Assembly: GCA_019650355.1 (NCBI GenBank)
Contig: BOWX01000002.1
Location: 62,001 to 126,000, forward strand
Origin: Fidelibacterota bacterium
GTDB taxonomy: Bacteria; Fidelibacterota; Marinisomatia; Marinisomatales; Marinisomataceae
Reading direction: 5' to 3'
DNA: 64,000 bases
Positions 7,711 to 18,411 of this stretch are shown piece by piece. A program made the position numbers and the translations under genes. A model generated the notes under the pieces. It did no database searches and had not been told where the DNA came from. It saw only the letters and a list, made by a program, of their open reading frames with translations. Position 1 is the first letter of the stretch. The number at the start of each line of letters is the position of its first letter.

Positions 7711-10018
7711 TAATTGTTTCTAAAAAAGATTCATCAACTAATACTTCTCTTGCCTTACTTCCAGTGAACGGGCCAACAATTTTTAGTCTTTCCATCTCAT
7801 CTATTAGTCTTGCTGCTCTCGAATAACCAACCGATAATCTTCTTTGTAATAATGAAATAGAACCTTGCTTACTCATAACAATAATTTCAATTGCTTTATG
7901 CAGTAAATCGTCATCAATACCATCTCCATCAACCATTGAACTTGATTCTTCTTTATAAGTTTCAATAATTACTTCACTTGGTTTTGGTTGAGATGAAATA
8001 TGAGCAACTAAATCTTCAATTTCTTTTAAAGTTACAAAAGCACCATGCATTCTAACTGGCGCAGGTGATCCTGGTTTTTGATACAACATATCACCTTTTC
8101 CAATAAGCTTGTCTGCTCCATTTTCATCTAAGATAGTTCTTGAATCAATTTTGGTTGCAACTTGAAAAGCAATTCTAGCTGGAAAATTAGCCTTTATAAC
8201 TCCTGTAATTACATCTACAGATGGTCTTTGTGTAGCAACAATCAAGTGAATACCAACAGCCCTAGCCAGCTGGGCTAATCTTGCAATAGGCGCTTCTACA
8301 TCTCTTGGACTATACATCATCAAATCAGCTAGTTCATCAATCATTAAAACAATATACGGCATTAAATCTTTTTTAGATTTTTTCATCATATCATTGTATT
8401 CAGAAATATTTCTTTTACCAGCCTCAGCTAATAAATCATATCTTGAATCCATTTCTTTTTCAAGAGATCTTAATGCTAAAATTGCATTGTCTTTTTTAGT
8501 AATTATTGATTCATCAATGCCATTAAATTTTAATAAGTAGTGATTTTCAAGTCCTCTATAAAGCGACATTTCCACTTTTTTGGGATCAATGATCACAAAT
8601 TTTACTTCTTCAGGCTTTAATTGATAAAGAAGACTCACGATTATAGTATTTAATGAAACCGACTTCCCTGAACCTGTTGTTCCTGCAATAAGTAAATGAG
8701 GCATTTCAACTAGGTCAAGAATAGATATATCTCCAAGAGTTCCTTTTCCAATGGCTAATTTTAATTTGGCTTTAGATTTAAGATATTTTTCAGAATTAAT
8801 TACATTTTTTAAATAAATAGTTTGAGGGTTGACATTTGGAATTTCAACTCCAACATGATTTGAACCAGGTATTGGAGCAAGAACTCTTACGCTCTGTGCT
8901 TCCATCACCCTAGCAATGTCATCTGAAAGCTGAACAAATTTGTTAACTCTTACACCTTCAGCAGGTAAAATCTCAAAAAGTGTAATTATTGGGCCAGTCT
9001 TGATTGCTCCCGATGAACCTTCTACACCAAAATTTGAAAGAGAATTTTTAAGTAGCTCTGATCTATCTCTGATATCATCTTCATTTATTTCACTTGATTC
9101 ATCTGATGATTCTAAAATATCTGTAGAGGGAAACTTCCACTCAACTTTTAAAATTGATTTATTTCTTTGATCATCAATTTCTGCTTCTTTTTCAATGATT
9201 GCTTTTTCAATTGAAATAGGATCTAATTCTTCATTTTGATCTATTTCTTGATCTTCTTCAACTTTAGGTTTATCAGCAGTTGTATCAATTTCAGTATCTT
9301 GAACAGGTTCAGTTGAAGTTTCCTTTTCAACCACCTGATTTAAAGATTCTATGCTTTCTTCAGCATTAATGTTTTCAAGAAATGAATCATCTTCAATAAT
9401 TTTGACTTTTTCTTTTTTATCATTCTCTTTTTTAAAGTCAGGAATAATTTTCTTGAAATCAAATTCTACTTTAGAAATTTTATTGATTAAAACACTTGGT
9501 ACATCTTTCAAAGATTTATATAAATCAATTTTGAAAAATGATACTAAAAATAAAGCTATTGAAGAAAAGAGGATTAAAACTGAACCATAAAATCCAGTCC
9601 AATCATAAATCAGACTAAATATTAAACCTCCTAAAAGCCCTGAATGTTCAAAATTTTGAACCTCTTTAAATTCTGATAAATAGCTTACGTTGCTTACAAA
9701 ACCCAATAGTACAGAAAGAAGAATCAATAATAGAATCTCAAATCGCAATAATCTTGAAACATTAAATGAAAAATTAGAAATCAAATAAAATGAAATCGTT
9801 GCTAATATAATTGGGATTAATAGAGCCGCATAACCAAACCCCAATTTCATCAAATAAAATCCAATATATACTCCCAGTATATTGAATGGGTTATTAATTT
9901 TTTGTGCTACAAGCGTTGGCTCTTCAGTTAAATCGTAACCAATCATTGAACCAGTAACCAATAAAGAAATGATCAATAATAACCAACCAATAATTTGAAT
10001 CTTTAACTTGTCTTTCAT
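7700..10018 (-). CDS. ftsK: DNA translocase FtsK
   Basis: The 772-residue product moves chromosome DNA through the division septum and activates dimer resolution. The first 170 residues hold about four membrane segments. A low-complexity acidic linker spans roughly 200-290. The motor domain has Walker A GTTGSGKS near residue 447, Walker B VLMIDELADLM near 560, and ATQRPSVDVITG. The C-terminal winged-helix gamma domain (GSISLLQRRLSVGYSRAARL) would read KOPS sites. The length is typical of short-linker FtsK/SpoIIIE. The start overlaps the gcvT stop as ATGA. Confidence 0.97.
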   Translation of the reverse strand: MKDKLKIQIIGWLLLIISLLVTGSMIGYDLTEEPTLVAQKINNPFNILGVYIGFYLMKLGFGYAALLIPIILATISFYLISNFSFNVSRLLRFEILLLILLSVLLGFVSNVSYLSEFKEVQNFEHSGLLGGLIFSLIYDWTGFYGSVLILFSSIALFLVSFFKIDLYKSLKDVPSVLINKISKVEFDFKKIIPDFKKENDKKEKVKIIEDDSFLENINAEESIESLNQVVEKETSTEPVQDTEIDTTADKPKVEEDQEIDQNEELDPISIEKAIIEKEAEIDDQRNKSILKVEWKFPSTDILESSDESSEINEDDIRDRSELLKNSLSNFGVEGSSGAIKTGPIITLFEILPAEGVRVNKFVQLSDDIARVMEAQSVRVLAPIPGSNHVGVEIPNVNPQTIYLKNVINSEKYLKSKAKLKLAIGKGTLGDISILDLVEMPHLLIAGTTGSGKSVSLNTIIVSLLYQLKPEEVKFVIIDPKKVEMSLYRGLENHYLLKFNGIDESIITKKDNAILALRSLEKEMDSRYDLLAEAGKRNISEYNDMMKKSKKDLMPYIVLMIDELADLMMYSPRDVEAPIARLAQLARAVGIHLIVATQRPSVDVITGVIKANFPARIAFQVATKIDSRTILDENGADKLIGKGDMLYQKPGSPAPVRMHGAFVTLKEIEDLVAHISSQPKPSEVIIETYKEESSSMVDGDGIDDDLLHKAIEIIVMSKQGSISLLQRRLSVGYSRAARLIDEMERLKIVGPFTGSKAREVLVDESFLETINED

Positions 10019-11088
10019 TTTAAATAAGTCCCATTTTTATAGAACGGTAATTTAGTTTTTTCAAAAATAAAGAAATTATCTCTTATTCCAATCAAAAATT
10101 CTTTTTCTAACCTCATTTCATAATCAACATAGGCCAGAGCAATTCCTTTCTTTAAACACGGAGACATCCCTCCACTAGTAACTACACCCACTTCTTTTTT
10201 GTCTTTCGAAAATATCTTATATCCTGACCTCGGTATAGCTCTTTCCTCTGATATAAGTGCGATTAATTTCTTAGATGGTAAATTATCTTGTATAGAATTT
10301 GAACCAATAAAACATGTTTCATGCTTTGTAATCCATGATAATCCTGCTTCAATTGTTGTTGTTTGCTCATTAAGCTCATTTCCGTACAAACAATATCCCA
10401 TTTCAAGCCTCAATGAGTCTCTACATCCTAATCCAACAGGTAATATATCATCTGAAAGGGATAAAATTTCATTCCAAAGTTTTAAAATGATTGAATTTGG
10501 AGCATAAATTTCAAAACCCAACTCACCTGAATAGCCAGTTCTTGCAACTATAACCTCGCTATTGTCTGGAAGCAGTGTTTCATAATATTTTAAATCTTCA
10601 ATTTTTGGATAGAGTTTTTTTAGGTGAGTTCTTGATAAAGGGCCTTGCAAAGCTAACAAAGAAATAGAGTCAGATTTATCTTCCAATGATACATCATCAA
10701 TTAACTTTGAAGAAAGCCATTCAAAGTTTTTTTCAATATTTGAAGCATTTACTACCAACATGTAGTGATCGCCAAGATGATACACCAGCAAATCATCAAT
10801 GACTCCACCGGAATCGTTACAGAAAGCAGAATATTGAACTTTTCCAGCTTCCAGTTTTTGAATATCATTGGTTGTCACATTCTGTAAAAAAGTTTTAGCA
10901 TTATTTCCAGAAACAATAAACTCCCCCATATGACTTACATCAAATAATCCACTCTTTGAACGCACATGATGATGCTCTTTTATTATACTTGAATATTGGA
11001 GAGGCATCCAAAATCCAGAAAATGGGACTAATTTTGCTTTTAAACTTTGATGAGAATCATACAGTTTAGTTTTTCTATAATCACTCAT
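10015..11088 (-). CDS. gcvT: Glycine cleavage system T protein (aminomethyltransferase)
   Basis: This 357-residue folate-dependent enzyme takes the methylene group from the H protein and releases ammonia. Visible family segments are GLFDVSHMGEF near residue 47, QYSAFCNDSGGVIDDLLVY with the catalytic Asp, ARTGYSGELGFEIY, GLGCRDSLRLEMGYCLYGNEL and GVVTSGGMSPCL near the C-terminus. No gcvH or gcvP is adjacent; the gene is instead wedged between ftsK and ruvA with 4-base overlaps on each side. Confidence 0.95.
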   Translation of the reverse strand: MSDYRKTKLYDSHQSLKAKLVPFSGFWMPLQYSSIIKEHHHVRSKSGLFDVSHMGEFIVSGNNAKTFLQNVTTNDIQKLEAGKVQYSAFCNDSGGVIDDLLVYHLGDHYMLVVNASNIEKNFEWLSSKLIDDVSLEDKSDSISLLALQGPLSRTHLKKLYPKIEDLKYYETLLPDNSEVIVARTGYSGELGFEIYAPNSIILKLWNEILSLSDDILPVGLGCRDSLRLEMGYCLYGNELNEQTTTIEAGLSWITKHETCFIGSNSIQDNLPSKKLIALISEERAIPRSGYKIFSKDKKEVGVVTSGGMSPCLKKGIALAYVDYEMRLEKEFLIGIRDNFFIFEKTKLPFYKNGTYLK

Positions 11089-11678
11089 CGAATGATAGCC
11101 AAAATTCTTTTAATTACATTTTCAATATCACCTTCGTATGAACCTTCATCATTTAATTTTTTTACTGCCTTGTCAATTTGTGACTTTTTATAACCCAGTG
11201 AAGAGAGTGCAGTATAAATATCATCGTAAGAAAAGTCTAACTTATCATTATCAAGGTTTTGCGTTGAAATTGGTGTTGATGTTATCTTCTCCTTAATATC
11301 TAAAATAATTCTTTTTGCTGTTTTAGGACCTATTCCAGGAATAAGACTAAGCGATTTGACATCTTCAGAAACAATGTTATCCTTAAAGCTTGATACAGAT
11401 GCATTTGAAAGAAGGTTAATAGCAGTTCTAGGCCCAATTCCTGATACATCAATTAAATTTAAAAAAAGAGACCTTCGTTCTAAATCCATAAACCCATAAA
11501 GCTCCATTAAATTTTCTTTTACATTAAGATATGTATATATAAAAATATTTTCATTTTCTGATGGCAATTTTTCATAATCTCTTAAACAAATTGAAATACT
11601 AAAAACTATGCCATTATTTTCAATGTATAATGTAGTTGGTTCTTTTTTGAAAATTTTTCCTGAAATTGAATTAATCAT
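11085..11678 (-). CDS. ruvA: Holliday junction branch migration protein RuvA
   Basis: The 197-residue protein forms the tetramer that grips a Holliday junction and loads RuvB. It has the N-terminal OB fold (MINSISGKI), the paired helix-hairpin-helix motifs LIDVSGIGPRTA and LSLIPGIGPKTAKRI, and a C-terminal domain III (about 150-197) that contacts RuvB. It directly follows ruvC; ruvB is not in the window. Confidence 0.96.
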   Translation of the reverse strand: MINSISGKIFKKEPTTLYIENNGIVFSISICLRDYEKLPSENENIFIYTYLNVKENLMELYGFMDLERRSLFLNLIDVSGIGPRTAINLLSNASVSSFKDNIVSEDVKSLSLIPGIGPKTAKRIILDIKEKITSTPISTQNLDNDKLDFSYDDIYTALSSLGYKKSQIDKAVKKLNDEGSYEGDIENVIKRILAIIR

Positions 11679-12149
11679 CTATGTCCTATTTATTCCGCAC
11701 CACGCAACTGCAATTGCATCTGAGATATCATTTTTCTTTAAAACTTTATCATCTAATTTAAATATTTTTTTTACCATAAATGCAACCTGTTCTTTTGATG
11801 CTGAACCATTACCTACAATTGATTGCTTTATTTCTCTTGGGCTAAATTCTTTTGAGACAATATTATTATGCTCTGCTGCAAGCATCACTGATGACTTTGC
11901 CTGACCTAACTTAATTGCTGATTGAACATTTTTTCCATAAAAGACATTTTCAACATACAACACTTCTGGTTTAAATTTTTTTATTAGGTTATTTGTTTCA
12001 AAAAATATAGTATATAATCTTTCCGAAACTTCTTTTCCTTTTTTAGGACTAATTAATCCGCACTCAACCATTGTTATTTCGTTATTTTTTTTTCTTAAAA
12101 CAGCATAACCTGTATTAGTTAACCCTGGATCAAATCCAATAATTACCAT
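11679..12149 (-). CDS. ruvC: Crossover junction endodeoxyribonuclease RuvC
   Basis: A 156-residue resolvase of the RNase H fold. The first catalytic aspartate lies in IIGFDPGLTNTGYAV, a glutamate in LYVENVFYGKN, and the final acidic pair in KKNDISDAIAVAWC. The length is normal. Its ATG shares one base with the yebC stop (TAATG), and the ruvA start follows its own stop at once. Confidence 0.96.
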   Translation of the reverse strand: MVIIGFDPGLTNTGYAVLRKKNNEITMVECGLISPKKGKEVSERLYTIFFETNNLIKKFKPEVLYVENVFYGKNVQSAIKLGQAKSSVMLAAEHNNIVSKEFSPREIKQSIVGNGSASKEQVAFMVKKIFKLDDKVLKKNDISDAIAVAWCGINRT

Positions 12150-12877
12150 TAGCTTTTTCCTAGTGATTGGTTTGAAAAAACATTTTGCACATCCTCTAAA
12201 TCATCTAAGAATTCTAATAATTTTTCAACTTTTTGATTTTCATCTTCACTTAAACCTATTTCATCCTTAGGAACATATGCCAAAAAAGAAGAATCTACCT
12301 TAATACTTAATTTTTCGAGAACATCAAGCTTGTTATAAAGATCATTTGAATTGAAATGCAATCTATAACAGTCTTCATCTTCAAAAAATTCAATACAATC
12401 ATTTTCAATTGAAAATTCAAAGATTTTATTTTCAGAAATTTCATTTTTATCAATAAGAATTATACCATTTCTTTCAAAATTCCAAGACACGCTACCAGCT
12501 TGACCAAGAGAACCGCCAAATTTTGAAAGTGCATGCCTAATATCGGCAACTGTTCTATTTTTATTATCCGTTATTGCTTCTATAAGTATTGCTACTCCAA
12601 AAGGTCCATATCCTTCATATGATACCTCTTCAATAATTACATTATCTAATTCTCCAACACCTTTTTTAATTGCTTTATCAATATTTGAGTTTGGCATGTT
12701 TAATGACTTTGCTTTCTTTACTGCCTGTCGCAGTCTCGGGTTTGAATCAATATCTTTTCCACCCAATCTTGAAGATACAGTTATTTCTTTACTAATTGTT
12801 GAAAAAATCTTGCCTCTCTTCTGATCGAGAGCACCTTTTTTTCGTTTTATGGTTGACCACTTACTATGACCAGCCAT
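12149..12877 (-). CDS. yebC: YebC/TACO1-family translation or transcription factor
   Basis: The protein begins MAGHSKWSTIKRKKGALDQKRGK, the invariant YebC start, so the second of two adjacent ATGs (12877) is chosen. NPRLRQAVKKAKSLNMP, YEGYGPFGVA and IEAITDNKNRT are also diagnostic. The length of 242 is typical. YebC proteins have been described both as DNA-binding regulators and as factors easing polyproline translation. It precedes ruvC, the classic yebC-ruvC order. The start overlaps the SPOR gene stop. Confidence 0.96.
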   Translation of the reverse strand: MAGHSKWSTIKRKKGALDQKRGKIFSTISKEITVSSRLGGKDIDSNPRLRQAVKKAKSLNMPNSNIDKAIKKGVGELDNVIIEEVSYEGYGPFGVAILIEAITDNKNRTVADIRHALSKFGGSLGQAGSVSWNFERNGIILIDKNEISENKIFEFSIENDCIEFFEDEDCYRLHFNSNDLYNKLDVLEKLSIKVDSSFLAYVPKDEIGLSEDENQKVEKLLEFLDDLEDVQNVFSNQSLGKS

Positions 12878-13290
12878 CAATCATCCTTTTCAATCATCGT
12901 GGGAACAACCCAGGCTGTTCTATAACCTAATCTCACAATTTTTTTCTGAAAACTTTCAGCCTCTTTCCTATTAAAAAAATTTCCAACTCTTAATTTATAA
13001 TTTGGTAATTCAAAAATAATGTAAATTTGCTCATTAATTGATTTTTCAATTTCAGTCTTAATATCTTGTAGTTCCTGTTCATTTTGCGAAATAACAATTT
13101 GAACTCTATATCCCTTTATTAAATTAATTTCATCAGTTGAGGAAATGTCTTCTATTTCATCTTGACTAGAAAATGAAGGTAAATTGACGGTAGGAAATTT
13201 TGGAGGATTATCATTGAAATCACTTGGCTTTAAAAAGTCAGATTGGCAAAATGCGTTACTAATAAAGAAAAGAATTAAAAAATATCTCAT
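12877..13290 (-). CDS. Exported SPOR-domain protein
   Basis: The ATG at 13290 gives a signal peptide MRYFLILFFISNAFC with cleavage likely before Gln-Ser. A SPOR domain fills about residues 55-130 (GYRVQIVIS, LPNYKLRVGNF, EAESFQKKIVRLGYRTAWVV). SPOR domains bind denuded peptidoglycan at division sites. An in-frame start 21 bases further upstream would add a non-signal leader and overlap batE, so the shorter form is preferred. It follows batE by one base. Confidence 0.85.
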   Translation of the reverse strand: MRYFLILFFISNAFCQSDFLKPSDFNDNPPKFPTVNLPSFSSQDEIEDISSTDEINLIKGYRVQIVISQNEQELQDIKTEIEKSINEQIYIIFELPNYKLRVGNFFNRKEAESFQKKIVRLGYRTAWVVPTMIEKDD

Positions 13291-13291
13291 A

Positions 13292-14038
13292 TTAATACAA
13301 ATTTCTAACATCTAGAGCTCGAATCCAACCTTTTCTTCCATCAAAAGTTGAAACTTCAATCCACACATCAGTTTTTTGATGAATTTTCACTTTATTTCCT
13401 CTATAAAATACTGATTGCTCAATTGCTTGATTTAAAAAAGGAGCAGAATAAACTATAACTTCTTCATCAACAATAATTGCATATAAATTATTTTGATCCC
13501 AAATATTTTTAGTAAAAGTAATTAAAACTGATATAAATACGATTATTGACATCAAATAAAAAATTCTTTTAAGCACTTTTAATTGAAATACTTTCATTAA
13601 AAAAAATGATAAAGCAGTAAAAAGAATAAAATATGAATTAATCAAAAGAAATTGGTTAAGTGAAAGTGATTGAAAAAAAATATTTATTATATCAATTAAG
13701 TTATTTTTAGGTAACTCAATGTAGCCATCAATATATGCTTTATTAACATTATTATTATTTTTCAAATCAGAATTGATTGGATTTAATTTTAAACCCATTT
13801 CATATGACCATCTAGCTTTACCAAAATTAGATTCATGAAAATAAGCATTACCTAAATTCAAATATAAATCCTCTGAAAAGAAGCCATTTTCTAATATCTT
13901 TTCATAATTTGAAATTGCTTCTTTATAATTATTTTGACTATAAAATTCATTCCCATTATCAAAAAGCTCATTGATGTTTTGTGAAAAAACAATTGTCAAA
14001 TTAAAGAAAATAATAATGATAACTTTAAACATATTCAT
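13292..14038 (-). CDS. batE: BatE-like TPR/SH3 membrane protein
   Basis: The protein starts with a signal peptide (MNMFKVIIIIFFNLTIVFSQ). Two TPR repeats follow (about residues 20-90: NGNEFYSQNNYKEAISNYEK, LYLNLGNAYFHESNFGKARWSY), then two membrane helices (about 125-190) and an SH3-like C-terminus (VYSAPFLNQAIEQS.. DVWIEVSTFDGRKGWI). This is the BatE architecture from the aerotolerance operon of Bacteroidota. An AAGGA sits 5 bases before ATG 14038. The start overlaps the 3' end of batD. Confidence 0.85.
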   Translation of the reverse strand: MNMFKVIIIIFFNLTIVFSQNINELFDNGNEFYSQNNYKEAISNYEKILENGFFSEDLYLNLGNAYFHESNFGKARWSYEMGLKLNPINSDLKNNNNVNKAYIDGYIELPKNNLIDIINIFFQSLSLNQFLLINSYFILFTALSFFLMKVFQLKVLKRIFYLMSIIVFISVLITFTKNIWDQNNLYAIIVDEEVIVYSAPFLNQAIEQSVFYRGNKVKIHQKTDVWIEVSTFDGRKGWIRALDVRNLY

Positions 14039-15731
14039 CAATCCTTTTTAAAATTTTCTTTAAAGATTTCTTAATATTCTCTTCATCTTTATCATCTTTA
14101 AGCTGAGAATATGATTTAGCTTGAAATTCATCCAAAAGCTTTGATATAGCATCAAAATCATTTGATTTAATTTTATCTTTTAAAATGCTCTTCAATGAAG
14201 TGATATCAATATTTATTGAACTTAAAATATTTTTTTGATTAAAATATTTTTTGATGATTTTTATTCCGTCCTCATATATTGAATGTGATAAATCAAGGTT
14301 TTTTAATGAATTGTTTAAAGCATTATTCAATTTTATATATTGATTTATATATCTTCTAAGATTTCTAAAACTTGATTCAAAATATGGTATTATAAATAAT
14401 ATGAAGGCTGTAAAAAGTATAAAGAAAATCGAATTTTGAATTTTGAATTTTGATGAAGATATCCAGTTCTGTTCACCTATTCTAATATATCTAATCAGAT
14501 TTGAATTTGAATTCAAAATTTCTTTATCAGATATATCAAAAATTGTGCTCTTATTAACTTTTAAATTTATATTTTTTGATAATGCTTTTTTCCATGATTT
14601 AGTATCCGAACTAAAAAAAGGTATTTCAATTGAATCAATAATATAAGAGCCGTCTTTTCTGGGAATTAAATTGTACTCCCAGGTAATCAAGCCAGAAAAA
14701 TCATCGGTAATATTTTTTTCAATTTTGGTTTCACCTTCAAAAATATCAAAATCGTCTGGAAATACTATTTTTGGTCTTCCTATATTAGAAAGATTTCCTT
14801 CTCCTTTTAAAGTCACCTTAAATACTACGGGAGATCCTTCATCGATATTTGAATTCGATAGCGATGAATTGAGAGTAAAATCTCCAACTGCACCAGTAAA
14901 ATTTTCTGGGATATTTTGTAAGGGTAATACCTCGATTGAAACTGGGTCAGAAACAAGCAGTTTAGCTCTAGTTCTTTGAGAAAATGTATCAAAAAATGGA
15001 TCATCCCAAAAAAGCCTATTAAATGATGAGTCTTTATTTTTTGTCTCAATCTTCATAATCATTGACTCGAGATTATAAATTCCTTCTTCAATTGGAAATA
15101 AGCTACTTCATAGATTTTTAAAAGATTTGTAATTATATCCATCAATTTCTATATCAGTCCAACTTTCTGGAGTAAATTGAATGCCAACTGGGTCAAATAA
15201 TTTTTCAACCCAAAAGTCATTATATTCAGGAAATTCTGTAGATAATACCTTTGATGCTACTCTGGTGTAAAAAGTATATGTTAATTTAATTTGCTCTCCA
15301 ACATAAGCTTCATTTGTACTTACTTTAACTTCCAGAAAAAGATCTTTAGTTGCTTGATCAGCAGTTTGTTTAGAAACTTGAATTTTGTGAGGTTCAGTTA
15401 TTAATGTTTTTTGACCAATATTGACTTTCAAAGATGGTATTTCAAGCATTCCATGTTCTTTTGCAATCAAGGTCCAAGAAATTGATCTAGAAGAGGTTCT
15501 ATCTCCATTTACAAACCTATACTCACTTCCAATATTTGGTCCTGAAATAATTGAAAAGGAATCTTTTATTTTAGATATATCAACTGAAGGATTTTCATCA
15601 ACATCTGAAATTTTAATTGTAAAAATTATTGATTCAGTAATACTTATATTTTTAGTTGAGACTGAAGATGATATTTCTTGTGCATTTATAAAACCTATGA
15701 ATGAAGTAATAATTAAAAAAATTCTTACCAT
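14025..15731 (-). CDS. batD: BatD family protein (frameshifts)
   Basis: The N-terminal part has a signal peptide ending FINAQ and oxygen-tolerance (BatD) beta domains with VEVKVSTNEAYVGEQIKLTYTFYTRV. The frame breaks near 15110 and again near 15085, where the DNA still encodes YEVAYF and then IEEGIYNLES, leading into the second part. That part ends with another beta domain (GSYIIDSIEIPFFSSDTKSW), one membrane helix (FILFTAFILFIIPYF) and a cytoplasmic tail. The reconstructed length is about 569 residues, normal for BatD. It lies between batC and batE. Confidence 0.88.
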
Positions 15732-16454
15732 TCTTTTCCACTTTCGTTAGAGAAATTGTTTTGTTTTCGCTTTTTATTTACTTTTTCATTCTCTTTCATA
15801 GCATTTAAAATATTTTCAACATTTTGGTCAATTTCAATTTGTTTTTCTTCGTTATTTTCTTGTTGTTTTGATTGTGATGTATCTTGATTTTTTGGACCAT
15901 CATCATTATTATTTTTTTCGGGATTTCTATCAGAATTATTTGAATTATCATCCTTGTTTTTGTTTTGTTGATTCTGATCTTCGTTTTGGTTGTTTTCATT
16001 ATTTTCTGAATCTTCGCTATTATCATCCTGGTCTTGATTCTGTTGTTGAGCTTGTTGATTTTTTTCAATTTCATTCTTTACAAATTCATAGTTTTTTCTT
16101 GCATCATTATCTTCAGGATTTTTAAGAAGTGCATCTCTGTAAGATTTCAAACTTTCATCTAACATTTTTGATCTATAAAGCAAATTTCCTCGATTATAAC
16201 TTAATTCTGAAGATGGATTTAAACTATCTTGCATAGCATAATTAAAAAAACTCTTCTGCTTTTTTTAGACTATCTATGGATGAATATATTGTAGCTAGAT
16301 TGTAGATAATATCATCTTTAGATAAATTCTCTTCATTTAGTAAATATTTATAATAATTTAGAGCTGATTCATAATCTCCATTATCAATCATTTTTTGTCC
16401 TATATCCTGAGATACAACTTTTGAAAAAAGTAATATAATTATTAAAAATCTCAT
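15725..16454 (-). CDS. batC: BatC-like TPR protein (one frameshift)
   Basis: It starts with a signal peptide (MRFLIIILLFSKVVSQ) and has TPR repeats over about residues 20-115. A run of seven T near 16240 breaks the frame; removing one T joins KKAEEFF to NYAMQDSLNPSSEL. The C-terminal half is an extremely Asn/Gln/Asp-rich tail, as in many BatC proteins. The product is about 243 residues and overlaps batB by 4 bases and batD by 7. Confidence 0.85.
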
Positions 16455-17446
16455 ATTTTTCTTTTTCCTGACGAAATTAAATAAGATATCATTAAAAGAA
16501 ATATTGCAACTGCTAATGGATACTGAAATTTATGTTCATAATCAGAAAATTCAAAAGAACTGATTAATGAATCCTCTCCTTTTTTTATAATATCTACAAT
16601 ATTATTACTTATTGGTTCACTTTTTGAAATACGTAGTAATTTTCCATTACTTAATGTTGATATTTCTCTTAAAAAATTTAAATTTATTTTTGATAGAACT
16701 AATTCACCTGATTCATTTTTTAAAAATGAATTTTGCTTATCTTTTATAGGAATTAGCGATCCTTTTGAACTTCCTACTCCAATCACATGAAGATCAATTT
16801 TTTCATTAATTAAATAAGATATATCATCAATTAATATATCACTGTGATCTTCACCGTCTGTAAAAAGGAAAATCATTTTTTGCTGATCATCTTCATCATC
16901 GAATGCTTCAACAGATGTTTTTATTGCGTTGGGAATATCAGTACCTCTTGATGATATCATTGAAGTATCGATGCTTTTAATAAAAAGTTTTGAAGCATCG
17001 TAATCCATAGTTAAAGGTAAATAAAGAAAATTTGAGCCAGAAAAAACAACAACTCCAATCCTATCCCCCTCAAGATTATCAATGATTTTTGATAATTCAA
17101 ATTTAACTTTATCAATTCTTGAAGGTTTAATATCCTCAGAATCCATACTTAGAGATACATCAACACAAAAAACTATATCAACACCTTTTCTTTCAACAGG
17201 TTTAACAGTGACACCAGTCTTGATACCTGAAATTGCAATTACCAAACTTAAAATTCCCAAATATCTAATGAGCGTTTTGATTGCTATAGTTTCAGAATTA
17301 CCAATATATAAATTTTGATATAATTTTTTTGAAAAATTTCTGTTATCAAAAATTTTATATTTTCTTGATCTATAAAATGAAAAAATTAAAGTAACAAAAA
17401 ATACAGTTAAGCAGATAAGAGCAAAATTTAGATATTCAAAAATCAT
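16451..17446 (-). CDS. batB: BatB von Willebrand A domain membrane protein
   Basis: The 331-residue protein has an N-terminal membrane helix, a second near residues 63-80, a VWA domain with MIDAS motif DIVFCVDVSLSM and a later FLFTDGEDHSD, and a C-terminal helix (YPLAVAIFLLMISYLI). This matches BatB, partner of BatA. Family knowledge links Bat proteins to oxidative-stress tolerance and envelope integrity; their molecular role is not settled. The gene overlaps batA and batC by 4 bases each. Confidence 0.9.
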   Translation of the reverse strand: MIFEYLNFALICLTVFFVTLIFSFYRSRKYKIFDNRNFSKKLYQNLYIGNSETIAIKTLIRYLGILSLVIAISGIKTGVTVKPVERKGVDIVFCVDVSLSMDSEDIKPSRIDKVKFELSKIIDNLEGDRIGVVVFSGSNFLYLPLTMDYDASKLFIKSIDTSMISSRGTDIPNAIKTSVEAFDDEDDQQKMIFLFTDGEDHSDILIDDISYLINEKIDLHVIGVGSSKGSLIPIKDKQNSFLKNESGELVLSKINLNFLREISTLSNGKLLRISKSEPISNNIVDIIKKGEDSLISSFEFSDYEHKFQYPLAVAIFLLMISYLISSGKRKI

Positions 17447-18411
17447 ATAACTTTCCTAAAATAATATGCTCTTAATATTTCAGAAATAATGAGGAAGAAA
17501 AATCCTATAATTAAAAACCAAATATAAATTTCTTGATAACTTGAAAAATAACTTACAGTAATTTCAGATTTTTCCAAATTATCAATTTCTGTATAAATTC
17601 CTGATAAACTTTTTTTGTCCGTAGCTCTAAAATATTTTGCATTAGTTACCTCTGCAATTCCTTTTAATGTGTCTTCATCAATTTCGTTTCTTACAAATCC
17701 TCTTCCAGGTATTTGAGTGATAGATTGATTAGTTCCTGCACCAATTGTATAAACCTTAATATTATATTCTTTTGCAATTTTGGCAGCAGAAATTGGATCT
17801 ATTGAACCAACGTTATTACTTCCATCAGAAAGAAGAATGATTACTTTACTTTCAGAATCACTATTTCTAAGCCTATTAACTCCATTTGCAATTGCTACTC
17901 CAATGGCTGTTCCATCGTACTTAGGCTCCATAACAGTAACTTCAGACAATAAATTATTTAAAACACTATAATCAATTGTTAATGGACATTGTATAAAAGT
18001 ATCTTTACCGAAAACTAATAAACCAATTCTATCACCGTTTCTATTTTCAATAAATTCTTTCGCAGCATCTTTAACAGCTTCCAATCTATTTGGTTTAAAA
18101 TCTTCTGCAAGCATGCTACTGCTAGTATCTAATACTAGAACTATATCAATAACTTCTACTGTTATATCTTTATCTAAGGATGAAATTTGAGGTCTTGCAA
18201 AACCTACAATTATTAATACTAAAGCAACTATAAAGAGAGAATTAATAAAAAAAACTTTGATTTTTCCTTGATTACCAAAAAAATTTTTTAAACTATTAAA
18301 ACTTGAAACTTGAACTGATGATGTTTTTTTGTAAAAAAAAATCTTAACTATAACTAATACCAAAAACAATGGTATAATTATTAAAAAATTTGGGTATAAA
18401 AATTCCATCAA
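17443..18411 (-). CDS. batA: BatA von Willebrand A domain membrane protein
   Basis: A 322-residue paralogue of the BatB product with two N-terminal membrane helices, MIDAS motif DIVLVLDTSSSM near residue 90, IILLSDGSNNVG, and a C-terminal helix (IYIWFLIIGFFFLIISEIL). It is the first of five consecutive bat genes (A-B-C-D-E), usually preceded by a MoxR ATPase and a DUF58 protein; here gatA precedes it instead and no moxR is nearby. Confidence 0.9.
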   Translation of the reverse strand: MMEFLYPNFLIIIPLFLVLVIVKIFFYKKTSSVQVSSFNSLKNFFGNQGKIKVFFINSLFIVALVLIIVGFARPQISSLDKDITVEVIDIVLVLDTSSSMLAEDFKPNRLEAVKDAAKEFIENRNGDRIGLLVFGKDTFIQCPLTIDYSVLNNLLSEVTVMEPKYDGTAIGVAIANGVNRLRNSDSESKVIILLSDGSNNVGSIDPISAAKIAKEYNIKVYTIGAGTNQSITQIPGRGFVRNEIDEDTLKGIAEVTNAKYFRATDKKSLSGIYTEIDNLEKSEITVSYFSSYQEIYIWFLIIGFFFLIISEILRAYYFRKVI